NCBI GenBank assembly: GCA_004556745.1
Contig: SFFY01000001.1
Span: 62,001-126,000, forward strand
Direction of reading: 5' to 3'
From: Bacteroidales bacterium
GTDB taxonomy: Bacteria; Bacteroidota; Bacteroidia; Bacteroidales; Bacteroidaceae
DNA length: 64,000 nucleotides
Part shown: in pieces, positions 34,618 to 42,806 of the stretch
Position numbering within the stretch: the first letter of the stretch is position 1
How the letters are laid out: each line of letters begins with the position of its first letter
Notes under the pieces: generated by a model
The model's input: the letters and a program-made list of their open reading frames with translations, nothing else
What the model was told of the DNA's origin: nothing
The model's database searches: none
Program-made: the position numbers and the translations under genes

Positions 34618-36174
34618 TTAACATCCTCTTTCCGCCCAATCGCTTCTATCGAGGTTTCTATAACTTACCGCTTCAGCGACGTGGGGATATTTTACTTGCG
34701 GGCTACCGTCGAGGTCGGCAATGGTGCGAGCCACTTTGAGGATACGGCTATAAGCGCGGGCGGAGAGCGAGAAGCGTTCCATAGCATCACGCAGGGCGCG
34801 GAGGGACTCTTCGTCGGGGGCAACGTACTCCTGGATCATCTTCTCAGTCATCTGCGCGTTGCAATGTATGCCCTTGAACTCTTTGAAACGCTCTTCCTGT
34901 ATTTTGCGGGCGGCAACGACGCGCTCGCGAATGACCGCGCTCGGTTCGCCAGGTGCCGCCTTAGAAAGTTCTGAAAACGGGATTGAGGTCATCTCGCACT
35001 GTATATCGATGCGGTCGAGCAGCGGACCGCTGATCTTGTTCATATATCGCTGTATCTGCCAAGGGTCGCACATACATTTATGGGTCGGGTCGCCATAGTA
35101 ACCGCAAGGGCAAGGGTTCATGGAGGCAACGAGCATGAAGGAGCAAGGCAGGGTGGCGTTGTACTTGGCACGCGAAATGGAGATTTGGCGGTCTTCGAGC
35201 GGCTGGCGCATCGTTTCGAGCGCTGTGCGCGAAAACTCAGGCAACTCGTCGAGAAAGAGCACGCCGTTGTGAGCAAGGCTGATTTCTCCGGGACGGAATG
35301 TAGAGCCGCCGCCTATCAGTGCAACGTCTGAAATCGTGTGGTGAGGAGAGCGGAAAGGGCGGCGCGTGATGAGCGACGTGCCGCTTTCGAGCAGTCCGGC
35401 CACAGAATAAATCTGCGTGGTTTCGAGGCTTTCGGAAAGCGTGAGCTGCGGCAATATGGAAGGCAGGCGCTTCGCCATCATACTCTTACCGCAGCCAGGC
35501 GCCCCAACTAAAATAATATTGTGTCCTCCTGCGGCGGCCACTTCAAAAGCGCGCTTCACGCCCTCCTGCCCTTTCACGTCCGAGAAGTCGAGCGGATAGT
35601 CGGTTTGGGCGGCAAAGAACTCTTCGCGCGTGTTCACAATAGTCGGCTGCAGGGTCTGCGTTCCATTTATGAAATCAACCACTTGCGCCAGCGTTTCCGC
35701 GCCATAGACAGTTAATTTGTTCACCACGGCGGCTTCGCGTACGTTTTCTTTGGGCACAATCAACGCTTTGTACCCCATAGCACGCGCCTTAATGGCTATG
35801 GGCAATGCGCCTTTGATGGGGCGGAGACTGCCGTCAAGCCCCAATTCTCCGACAAATATGATATTTTCAAGTTTTTCGGGTTGTATCAATTTGTTGGCAG
35901 CGAGAATGCCCAGCGCAAGCGGCAGGTCGTAGCCGCTGCCTTCTTTGCGCACATCGGCGGGAGCGAAATTCACCACAATCTTTGTCAACGGAGGCAGGTG
36001 GAAGCCGCTGCTTTTTATGGCTTCCTCCACACGGGTGCGGCTTTCGCGGACAACGCTGTCGGGCAGGCCAACCATAAAAAACATGTATTGCGGTGCCTTC
36101 TCGGTAGTTACTTCTAAGGATACGGGTATTGCCGTCAGGGCATTGACTGCGGCGGTATTGACTTTAACTAACAC
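34618..36174 (-). CDS. comM: YifB/ComM family Mg chelatase-like AAA+ ATPase
   Basis: ComM is a hexameric helicase that promotes branch migration during natural transformation in species where it has been studied; many bacteria have it. The 518 residues show an N-terminal S5-like (Lon/ChlI) domain, then Walker A GAPGCGKSMMAKRLPSILP, the PFRSPHHTISD motif, VLFLDELPEF (Walker B) and a zinc-binding CPCGYYGDPTHKCMC. It begins 18 bp after the TlpA-like lipoprotein gene and is probably co-transcribed with it. Confidence 0.93.
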   Translation of the reverse strand: MLVKVNTAAVNALTAIPVSLEVTTEKAPQYMFFMVGLPDSVVRESRTRVEEAIKSSGFHLPPLTKIVVNFAPADVRKEGSGYDLPLALGILAANKLIQPEKLENIIFVGELGLDGSLRPIKGALPIAIKARAMGYKALIVPKENVREAAVVNKLTVYGAETLAQVVDFINGTQTLQPTIVNTREEFFAAQTDYPLDFSDVKGQEGVKRAFEVAAAGGHNIILVGAPGCGKSMMAKRLPSILPQLTLSESLETTQIYSVAGLLESGTSLITRRPFRSPHHTISDVALIGGGSTFRPGEISLAHNGVLFLDELPEFSRTALETMRQPLEDRQISISRAKYNATLPCSFMLVASMNPCPCGYYGDPTHKCMCDPWQIQRYMNKISGPLLDRIDIQCEMTSIPFSELSKAAPGEPSAVIRERVVAARKIQEERFKEFKGIHCNAQMTEKMIQEYVAPDEESLRALRDAMERFSLSARAYSRILKVARTIADLDGSPQVKYPHVAEAVSYRNLDRSDWAERGC

Positions 36175-36192
36175 GGTTGAGGGAAGAGATTT

Positions 36193-37212
36193 TTAGAATA
36201 ATGCTTGCACGCGGTCGTCCAGCTGCTTGCCTGTCAGGTCGCGCGCGATGATTTTTCCTTTGGCATCGATGAGCATCGTGCCGGGTATGTTGTTGACAGC
36301 AAAGGTTTCTGCGTGCGGCGAGCTGAAACCCTTGCCGTCGCAGACGAGGGGGAGGTCGGGCGCAGCGTCTTTAATTTGACGCGCAGCGGCGGCTTTGTCT
36401 GTGTCAAACGATAATGTCACCACCTGCAACTTTGGCGCGAAACGCTTTTGCAAGGAAGCGGCTTGGCGCAGCAGGGAATAGCTGTCGTAGTTCCACGAAG
36501 CCCAAAAGACGAGCAACAGGGGGCTGCGGCGGCAATCATTGTCGGTAATCGTTGTACCAGAAGCGGCGGTTAGGCTGAACGAAGGCATTGACTGCCCTTC
36601 GGCGGCTTTCGACAAAGGCAACAAACGCCGTTCCAAGTCTTTGAGTATCTGCGCCTGCGGCTGTGCGCTTTTAAGGATTTGAAGTAATTCGGCGGTGTAA
36701 CGTTGGTCGGGCTGCCGCAATTCGGCAAACACTTGCAGAAAGATAGCCGTGGCCGAAAGCGTGACTGCATTGTCGCGGATAAACTGCGCGGCAGCGGGTC
36801 TCAGGTTGGCGGCGGGCTGCGAGAACATGCGCTGCCTGAACTCCGTGAGCCGCTTGTTGTCCTCGTTGCCCGTGATTTCAGCCTCGCCGATTTTTGCGGC
36901 GTCGCCTTTCATCTTTATGGTTGCGCCCGGCTCTGCCACGATATAGGTTTTGGAAAAGTTCGGATAGAGGAGCGTAAGCACAGAGGGACGGTCGATCTTC
37001 TTTTCATACTCGAACTTTCCGTTGCTGATGTGTATCGTGTCGAAGCCAGCGGCGGGATTTTCTTCGCTGTAAATATAAAACTCTGCCTGGCGGATATTTT
37101 GCAGTTTCCCCTCAAAGCGCATCGTGTCCTTGTCCGGGCCGCAGGCCGCGAGCGCGGCCGCTCCGATTATTGCAACCGCAAGCAGCCTAAGTGTGCCAAA
37201 TACGTTTCTCAT
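36193..37212 (-). CDS. TlpA-like thioredoxin-fold lipoprotein without CxxC
   Basis: The 339-residue protein has a lipobox (LAAC, Cys24), then an N-terminal DUF4369-like beta region (about 30-120) of the type found in Bacteroidota TlpA-family proteins, a helical linker, and a C-terminal thioredoxin/AhpC fold (about 205-339). Where TlpA proteins have the WCxxC redox pair, this one has FWASWNYDS, so both cysteines are missing. It is unlikely to be a thiol oxidoreductase and may bind or scaffold instead. The NIPGTMLIDAKGKIIARDL block (with cis-Pro) is intact. Confidence 0.85.
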   Translation of the reverse strand: MRNVFGTLRLLAVAIIGAAALAACGPDKDTMRFEGKLQNIRQAEFYIYSEENPAAGFDTIHISNGKFEYEKKIDRPSVLTLLYPNFSKTYIVAEPGATIKMKGDAAKIGEAEITGNEDNKRLTEFRQRMFSQPAANLRPAAAQFIRDNAVTLSATAIFLQVFAELRQPDQRYTAELLQILKSAQPQAQILKDLERRLLPLSKAAEGQSMPSFSLTAASGTTITDNDCRRSPLLLVFWASWNYDSYSLLRQAASLQKRFAPKLQVVTLSFDTDKAAAARQIKDAAPDLPLVCDGKGFSSPHAETFAVNNIPGTMLIDAKGKIIARDLTGKQLDDRVQALF

Positions 37213-37230
37213 TCCTTATTTATAATAACA

Positions 37231-37280
37231 AAAAGGAGAATGGGCATTGCTTTCAAAGCTTAGCCGCCATTCTCCTTTTT
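37231..37280 (-). terminator. Terminator of the TPR lipoprotein gene
   Basis: AAAAGGAGAATGG pairs with CCATTCTCCTTTT. On the minus strand it is followed by a T-rich stretch. It lies 24 bp after the stop of the gene at 37304. Confidence 0.85.
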
Positions 37281-37303
37281 TATTCGGTAATATTACGATT
37301 GGT

Positions 37304-39004
37304 TTATTTCACAAGGCTCTGGAAAGTGCCGTTGTTGAAGAGCGACAAGAACTCAAGGTCGCGCTTTGCACGTTCTTTGAGCGAAGCGTCCTTGGCAAAC
37401 GCATTGCGGAGGCTCTGGATAGCGGTGGCTTCCTGGCCGGTGCGTGCTGAAAGCACTGCTTTCAGATAGTCGGTCGTGGCATCCGGGCTCTTGATTTCAG
37501 CAAGGGTCTGGGCAGCTTCCGTGTAATTCTTGTTGAGAATTTGCGCAAGGGCGGCCGAGTTGGTGCTTACGCCTTTCAGGCTTTGTGCGGACTGAGCATA
37601 GTTGCCGGCAGCCACCTGCAAGTTGCCAAGGAGTTCGTTGTAGTTCTTGGAGGTCGTGGCTTTGGCCAGATAGGTCTGTGCTTCTTCTGCTTTGCCCTGC
37701 GCCATAGCGATAAGTGCCTTGTTGGCATTGGCTTCCGTGGCAGAGGGGTTGAGTTGCAGAGCCTTCTGCACATAGTTCTCTGCAGCTGCGAGGTCGCCTG
37801 CCTTGTAAGCGAGCGATGCGAGGTTGTTGAAAGCGCGGTAGTCGTTGGGGTAGAGCTTAGCCGTGGTTTCGTAAATGGTCTTCTGCTCGGCGGTGCTTTC
37901 GGTGAGCGTTGCAGAATAAAGGAGTTCTTCAACAGAAAGCTGCTTTGCGTCTGTCTTGAACTGTTCCTGAATTTCATCGTCCGAACGGCCGATAATCTGA
38001 TAGTTCACCGTAAGGCGTGCGCGGCGCAGTTCGGGAAGCACCTCGTCGGCCAGTTCTTTGAAGGCAACGGAGATGTTCTTAATCTGCTGTTCGCGCTCTT
38101 CGGGGTCGCTGTACATAGAGAGCACGCGCAGGATAACGTCCTTGTCCTGAATGTTAGAAGCGGCAACGAGTTGCTGGAAGCCGTCCCAGTCCTCAGCGGT
38201 GTAAGACGACTGCACGTCGGCATCGAAATTCATCTTTTTCAGTTCGCCTTTGAGGAAATCGGAAGACGACTTGCCGCGATTTTCTGCCAAGGCCGTGTTG
38301 AGCTTCAAGCCGCCATCGGGCGAAGCATAAGCCGAAACCTCAATGCCGTCGAGCATGTAGCCCTTTTGGTCGTTCTTGATGTCGCGCAGCGTTTGGAGGA
38401 ACTCTTGCACAGAGGTTGTCTTCAATTCGCTGGTGCGCACCTTAGCCTGCTGTATGAGGTATTTGATTTGCGCCTGCTTGGTCTGTGCAATGGCATACTG
38501 GTAAGCATCCGTGGCGTTGGCTGTGTTTGCAGAGCCAATGGCATTGCTGAGCAGCGTGGCCGTGGCGATAACGCCGTCTGCCACCTTCACCTCAGGTACA
38601 TTGAACGTCTTTTTGCCAATTTTGGCATCGAAGGTCAGGTAAAGTTCGCTCTTCTGCATGGCAGGCACGTAGTTGAACGTGTTGCGCATGGTGTAGTTGC
38701 CGCCAACTTTGTAGGAGATTTCCTGATTGTTGCCCTGTACTTTTTCACCTTGGAACGTTGCAGCCTGCCCCGTGGCCTGTCCGTTCTCGTAGCGAATCAC
38801 GGGCGTAACGGTTACGACGGCTTTTTTCTTCATGTATTTCTCGGGGAAACGGCCGTTGATAGTGACGGGCACTTTGCCGCTGATTTCTTCGAGAGGCGAA
38901 GGAGTAACGGTAAAATTGTCGGCAGAGAGTTCGCCGAGTTTGCTGCAAGAGCTAAGCACCAAGGTGGAAGCCAGTGCAGTCATCAAGAAAGATTTGCTGT
39001 TCAT
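37304..39004 (-). CDS. TPR lipoprotein with an OmpA-like segment
   Basis: The 566-residue protein is a lipoprotein (LSSC, Cys20). Residues about 30-140 are beta rich. Residues about 220-260 (GIEVSAYASPDGG, LNTALAENRGKSSSDFL) resemble the peptidoglycan-binding OmpA C-terminal motif, so it may contact the cell wall. From about 375 on, tetratricopeptide-type helices occur (YPNDYRAFNNLASLAYKAGD, AAENYVQKALQLNPSATEA). Similar proteins are common in Bacteroidales, but the function is unproven. Codon bias is strong, which suggests high expression. It has its own terminator and a -7 box. Confidence 0.8.
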   Translation of the reverse strand: MNSKSFLMTALASTLVLSSCSKLGELSADNFTVTPSPLEEISGKVPVTINGRFPEKYMKKKAVVTVTPVIRYENGQATGQAATFQGEKVQGNNQEISYKVGGNYTMRNTFNYVPAMQKSELYLTFDAKIGKKTFNVPEVKVADGVIATATLLSNAIGSANTANATDAYQYAIAQTKQAQIKYLIQQAKVRTSELKTTSVQEFLQTLRDIKNDQKGYMLDGIEVSAYASPDGGLKLNTALAENRGKSSSDFLKGELKKMNFDADVQSSYTAEDWDGFQQLVAASNIQDKDVILRVLSMYSDPEEREQQIKNISVAFKELADEVLPELRRARLTVNYQIIGRSDDEIQEQFKTDAKQLSVEELLYSATLTESTAEQKTIYETTAKLYPNDYRAFNNLASLAYKAGDLAAAENYVQKALQLNPSATEANANKALIAMAQGKAEEAQTYLAKATTSKNYNELLGNLQVAAGNYAQSAQSLKGVSTNSAALAQILNKNYTEAAQTLAEIKSPDATTDYLKAVLSARTGQEATAIQSLRNAFAKDASLKERAKRDLEFLSLFNNGTFQSLVK

Positions 39005-39080
39005 TGTTATATATATAATATTGTATATAGAATTTTATAAGGGGTTAGGAAGCGATAGATAAACCGCAGCCTATTTTCTG

Positions 39081-39088
39081 CAAAGTTA
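39081..39088 (-). promoter_or_regulatory. -7 box for the TPR lipoprotein gene
   Basis: CAAAGTTA on the plus strand reads TAACTTTG. It abuts a CCGCAGCCTATTTTCTG stretch (39064-39080) that resembles part of the promoter-carrying repeat. Confidence 0.6.
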
Positions 39089-39128
39089 CGCCTTTTTGCT
39101 TATAAGATACTTATAAAACCGCACGTTT

Positions 39129-39974
39129 TTAGGCTTTTTGTGTTTCTCCAAGCTTTTTACACCATTTTCCGCCCAATAAAGCATAGAGGCCGATGATGAT
39201 AAAAGGAATGCTTAACAGCTGGCCTTGGTTTAAGCCTATGGCAGAAACCATTTCCAGTTCCCATTGTTCCTGCACGTCTTTCAGGAACTCGATGAAAAAG
39301 CGGAAAGTAAAGATGCTTGTGAGGCAGAAACCGAAGAAGAAGCCCGTGCCCATGCGCTTCGGGTAGCGGCGGAAGAGCCAAAGCCCAATCCAAAGGAACA
39401 CAAAATAAGCGATTGCCTCGTACAGCTGTGCCGGATGACGGGGCAATTGCTCATGGTTTTGCAAAAACACGAAACCGTAGTCGCTACCCGTAAACTTGCC
39501 CACGATTTCCGAGTTCATGAGGTTGCCTATCCTTATGGCACAGGCCGTTACGGGCACCACCAGTCCCATCGTGTCCACAACGCGCATGATATTGACACCC
39601 GTGCGCCGCACATACAGCCACAGGGCGATGATGATGCCTATGGTGCCGCCGTGGGAGGCAAGGCCGGCGTAGCCGGTGAAGTGCCAGCCGCCCGCAGCGT
39701 CCTGCCTGATGGGGAGGAACATCTCAATGGGGTGAGAGAGAAAGTAGCCCGGCTCGTAAAACAGGCAGTGGCCAAGGCGCGCACCCAGAAGCGTGCCCAC
39801 AAACACATAGAAAAAGAGGGGTTCAAACTTTTCCTGCGGTATATTCTGCTTTTTATAAAGCCATTGTGCCAGGAGATATGCCAAAGCCAAACCGATGCAC
39901 CAACACACGGCATACCAGCGGAAAGTCAGCGGCCCTAAGGTAAGAGCCACCTCATCGGGATTCCAAAAAATCAT
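39129..39974 (-). CDS. lgt: Phosphatidylglycerol--prolipoprotein diacylglyceryl transferase
   Basis: Lgt attaches diacylglycerol to the lipobox cysteine of prolipoproteins. The 281 residues have about seven transmembrane segments; landmarks include RWYAVCWCIG, GARLGHCLFYEP, GYAGLASHGGTIG (conserved HGG) and RIGNLMNSEIVGKFT. The many lipoproteins in this window are its substrates. The following gap (39991-40036) carries an octamer array, after which ychF ends at 40051 on the same strand. Confidence 0.95.
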   Translation of the reverse strand: MIFWNPDEVALTLGPLTFRWYAVCWCIGLALAYLLAQWLYKKQNIPQEKFEPLFFYVFVGTLLGARLGHCLFYEPGYFLSHPIEMFLPIRQDAAGGWHFTGYAGLASHGGTIGIIIALWLYVRRTGVNIMRVVDTMGLVVPVTACAIRIGNLMNSEIVGKFTGSDYGFVFLQNHEQLPRHPAQLYEAIAYFVFLWIGLWLFRRYPKRMGTGFFFGFCLTSIFTFRFFIEFLKDVQEQWELEMVSAIGLNQGQLLSIPFIIIGLYALLGGKWCKKLGETQKA

Positions 39975-39990
39975 GAGCCTTTTGTTTTAT

Positions 39991-40036
39991 TGTAAACAAG
40001 TAGACAAGTTGACGAGTAAGCAAGTAGGCGAGTAAA
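39991..40036. repeat. Octamer array (GTARACRA)
   Basis: GTAAACAA, GTAGACAA and related octamers run through the gap between lgt and ychF without a facing arm. Confidence 0.65.
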
Positions 40037-40050
40037 TGAATAAGAAAGAC

Positions 40051-41154
40051 TTAAACATTAAAGCGGAAGTGCATGATGTCGCCGTCCTGCACCACATATT
40101 CCTTGCCTTCCACGTGCAACAATCCGGCATCGCGCACGGCGGCTTCCGAACCATATTTAATATAGTCATCATATTTGATGACCTCGGCGCGGATAAAGCC
40201 CTTTTCAAAATCCGTATGGATCACACCGGCACACTGCGGTGCTTTCCAGCCCTTGCGGTAGGTCCACGCCTTCACCTCCATTTCGCCGGCGGTGATGAAG
40301 GTTTCGAGTTCGAGCATCTTGTAGGCAGCCTTGATGAGGCGGTTGCAGCCGCTTTCTTCCAAACCTACGTCTTCGAGAAACATTTGCCGCTCCTCATAGC
40401 TTTCGAGTTCGGCGATGTCGGCTTCGGTCTGGGCAGCCAGCACGAGCACCTCGGCGTTTTCCTCTGCCACGGCATTTTTCACGGCCTCGACATACTTGTT
40501 GCCCGCCTTGGCGGAAGCCTCGTCCACATTGCACACATAGAGCACCGGCTTCGAGGTGAGCAGAAACAGTCCGCGTGCGGCTTTCTCCTCGTCTTTGCTT
40601 TCAAATTGCACGGTGCGGGCCGACTTACCTTGCAGCAGGGCTTCGCGGTAGGCGCACAGCACGTCGTATTCCAGCTTTGCGTTCTTGTCGCCGCCCACTT
40701 GGGCTATTTTCTCCACCTTGCGCAGGCGGTTGTCGATGGTTTCGAGGTCTTTCAGTTGAAGTTCCGTGTCAATGATTTCCTTGTCGCGCACGGGATCCAC
40801 GCTGCCGTCCACATGCACCACATTGTCGTCGTCGAAGCAGCGCAGCACATGGATAATGGCGTCCGTTTCGCGGATATTTCCGAGGAATTGGTTGCCGAGG
40901 CCTTCGCCCTTCGATGCGCCTTTCACGAGACCTGCAATGTCTACGATTTCCACGGTGGTCGGCACGATGCGCCCCGGGTGTACCAGTTCGGCGAGTTTCG
41001 TGAGCCGTTCGTCGGGCACGGTAATCACGCCCACGTTGGGTTCAATGGTGCAAAAAGGGAAGTTGGCCGATTGTGCCTTAGCGTTGCTCAGGCAGTTGAA
41101 CAAGGTGGACTTGCCCACGTTGGGCAGTCCCACGATGCCGCATTGTAAACTCAT
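40051..41154 (-). CDS. ychF: Ribosome-binding ATPase YchF
   Basis: YchF (human OLA1 relative) is an Obg-family P-loop ATPase that binds ribosomes and affects stress resistance. The 367 residues show the P-loop GLPNVGKSTLFNCLSN (8-23), then DIAGLVKGASKGEGLGNQFL (switch II), a coiled-coil insertion and a C-terminal TGS domain (TYRKGWKAPQCAGVIHTDFEKGFIRAEV). The guanine specificity motif is altered to NVDE, consistent with ATP use. Upstream is a triple promoter-carrying repeat. Confidence 0.96.
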   Translation of the reverse strand: MSLQCGIVGLPNVGKSTLFNCLSNAKAQSANFPFCTIEPNVGVITVPDERLTKLAELVHPGRIVPTTVEIVDIAGLVKGASKGEGLGNQFLGNIRETDAIIHVLRCFDDDNVVHVDGSVDPVRDKEIIDTELQLKDLETIDNRLRKVEKIAQVGGDKNAKLEYDVLCAYREALLQGKSARTVQFESKDEEKAARGLFLLTSKPVLYVCNVDEASAKAGNKYVEAVKNAVAEENAEVLVLAAQTEADIAELESYEERQMFLEDVGLEESGCNRLIKAAYKMLELETFITAGEMEVKAWTYRKGWKAPQCAGVIHTDFEKGFIRAEVIKYDDYIKYGSEAAVRDAGLLHVEGKEYVVQDGDIMHFRFNV

Positions 41155-41182
41155 TTTATCTAATGTTTTATGTTTCAGCCTG

Positions 41183-41397
41183 CAAAATTAGTGCAAGGCG
41201 AGCGAAGAGCAAAGAAAAAAGCGGAAAATGAAAGCCGCAGGCTTTTATTTGAGGCTATTTCTTTGCTTTTCCGAGCCGCAGCCTAATTTCTATAAAATTA
41301 GTGCAAGGCGAACGAAGAGCAAAACGCAAAAAGACTTTTTTGCAGATTTGCTCTTCCGAGCCTCAGCCTGATTTCTCCAAAATTAGTGCAAGGCCTC
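41183..41397 (-). repeat. Tandem promoter-carrying repeat upstream of ychF
   Basis: Three partial copies of a unit follow one another: CAAAATTA, then GTGCAAGGCGAGCGAAGAGC, an A-rich stretch, and CCGAGCCGCAGCCTAATTTC. GTGCAAGG starts at about 41191, 41301 and 41386, so the periods are about 110 and 85 bp. On the minus strand CAAAATTA reads TAATTTTG, a consensus -7 box, at 41183-41190 and 41378-41385; the middle copy is degenerate. Confidence 0.75.
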
Positions 41398-41836
41398 AAG
41401 GAACTATTCAAAATCATCTGCGCAGACACGCAGTGCTGGTACGGAGAAAAATTTTGCGGTCATAAAAGCAAAATTTCGCCAGATGCTAAGACAATTTTTC
41501 CCGTCCTATAAGAAAAAATTTGTTACAAAGTTTCTAATACATATTACAAAGTTTGTAACACATGTTAGAAAGTTTGTAATATGCGTTACAAAGTTTGTAA
41601 CAAAAATTTCCTTATAGGATGATAAAAAACATCTGCCCATTCCGTAAAAAATATCTGCGCAAAGCCGAAAATCTTTCAAGGAGATACTGCGAAATAGGTT
41701 CGGGGAAATGCTCGGGCTTTGCTGGACTGTCGCCGTTTACTTATGCATAAAATGCCAAAAACACTAAAAAAGGGAAGTTTTTGTAGACTATCATACGAAA
41801 AAAGCGGGGTTTTCTTGTCACATTGTTTTTTTTGAG
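41398..41836. other. Gene-free region with the second 21-bp array
   Basis: No gene is visible. TCTGCGCAGA-like words occur at about 41417 and 41653, CCTATAAGAAAAAAT precedes the array, and AAAAAATATCTGCGC follows it. The array is listed separately. Confidence 0.55.
41522..41601. repeat. 21-bp-period palindrome array, copy B (4 units)
   Basis: 17-bp palindromes RTTANAAAGTTTGTAAY start at 41522, 41543, 41564 and 41585, with spacers ACAT, ACAT and ATGC. The centre is AAAGTTT rather than AAACTTT, so this copy reads as the reverse complement of arrays A and C. Confidence 0.92.
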
Positions 41837-41844
41837 TACCTTTG
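41837..41844 (+). promoter_or_regulatory. Promoter for the Lrp/AsnC gene
   Basis: TACCTTTG fits the -7 consensus, with TTG at 41815-41817 and a 19-bp spacer. Confidence 0.6.
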
Positions 41845-41882
41845 CGCTCAATAATAATACATGTAAAAGCATCTCTCAAATC

Positions 41883-42350
41883 ATGGAAAATATTGACGCA
41901 TTGGATTTGAAAATCCTCGGCATCATTTCGGTCAACGCCCGCATTCCGTTTAAGGACGTGGCAGCCGTGTGCGGCGTGTCCCGCGCCGCCATCCACCAGC
42001 GCGTGCAGCGCCTCATCGAGGCCGGCGTGATTACCGGCTCGGGCTATACGGTTTGCCCCAAGAGCATCGGCTACAGCACCTGCACCTACGTGGGCATCAA
42101 GCTCGAAAGAGGGTCGATGTACAAGCGCGTGGCAGCAGAACTGGACAAGATTCCCGAAATCGTGGAGTGCCACTTCACAACCGGCCCTTACACGATGCTC
42201 GTAAAGCTCTATTCGCGCGACAACGAGCACCTCATGGACCTGCTCAACAACCGCATTCAGGAAATATCGGGCGTAATCTCCACCGAGACGCTCATCTCGC
42301 TCGAGCAAAGCATCAGCAGGAGCGTGCCCGTGATGCAAAATGAAAAATAA
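41883..42350 (+). CDS. Lrp/AsnC family transcriptional regulator
   Basis: The 155-residue protein has an N-terminal winged helix (DALDLKILGIISVNARIPFKDVAAVCGVSRAAIHQRVQRLIEAGVI) and a C-terminal RAM (ligand-sensing, oligomerising) domain (GYSTCTYVGIKLERG, HFTTGPYTMLVKLYSRDNEHL). Such regulators respond to amino acids and often control nearby or global amino-acid genes. The frame extends upstream to 41823, but the ATG at 41883 gives MENIDALDLKIL and follows the -7 box. Confidence 0.92.
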   Translation: MENIDALDLKILGIISVNARIPFKDVAAVCGVSRAAIHQRVQRLIEAGVITGSGYTVCPKSIGYSTCTYVGIKLERGSMYKRVAAELDKIPEIVECHFTTGPYTMLVKLYSRDNEHLMDLLNNRIQEISGVISTETLISLEQSISRSVPVMQNEK

Positions 42351-42375
42351 AACATTTGTGTAACAACCAAGTCGG

Positions 42376-42407
42376 ACGAGTGGAGGCAGCGATGCCTCTG
42401 CTCGTTT
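42376..42407 (+). terminator. Terminator after the Lrp/AsnC gene
   Basis: ACGAG-TG-GAGGCA pairs with TGCCTC-TG-CTCGT with a small internal mismatch, followed by a T-rich stretch. Confidence 0.6.
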
Positions 42408-42423
42408 GCTCGTTTTTGAAAAA

Positions 42424-42495
42424 TGAATGTTTTCGGTAAGCCAAATGAGCAGAGTTCAAGCTCGCTTGAATACTCTGCCATGGCGAGAAAACATC
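42424..42495. repeat. Dispersed hairpin element, copy 1
   Basis: ATGTTTTC..TAAGCCAAATGAGCAGAGTT is answered by TACTCTGCCATGGCGAGAAAACAT, with an inner stem TTCAAGC/GCTTGAA. A related copy in the opposite orientation lies at 53915-53990. Confidence 0.65.
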
Positions 42496-42503
42496 TATAG
42501 AAT

Positions 42504-42788
42504 ATGAACATTGAAGGCCCGCTCATCGGGTTGGCAACGTTCCTGATTATCGGAGTGTTCCACCCCATCGTCATTAAGACGGAATATTATTTCGGCACGC
42601 GTCCCTGGTGGATTTTCCTGCTCCTCGGACTGGGCTGCATCGCCGGTGCGCTGTTTGTGGAAAGCACTTTGACGAGTGCCTTGCTCGGCGTTACCGGCTT
42701 CTCGTCGCTTTGGACCATCCTCGAACTCTTCGAGCAGAAGGAGCGCGTGAGGAAAGGGTGGTTCCCGAAACGGGAGAAGAAGAAGTAA
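42504..42788 (+). CDS. DUF4491 family membrane protein
   Basis: The 94-residue protein matches the DUF4491 family: NIEGPLIGLATFLIIGVFHPIVIKTEYYFGT, then PWWIFLLLGLGCIAGALFVES. It has three predicted membrane helices and a basic tail (RKGWFPKREKKK). No function is known. It starts 18 bp before the C26-M19 gene and is probably co-transcribed. Confidence 0.85.
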   Translation: MNIEGPLIGLATFLIIGVFHPIVIKTEYYFGTRPWWIFLLLGLGCIAGALFVESTLTSALLGVTGFSSLWTILELFEQKERVRKGWFPKREKKK

Positions 42789-42806
42789 AAAAGAAAATTC
42801 AAAATA

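Noticed and set aside
37541..39040. Long plus-strand open frame antisense to the TPR lipoprotein gene
   Set aside because: Same reason; the minus-strand reading has a lipobox, TPR repeats, promoter and terminator.
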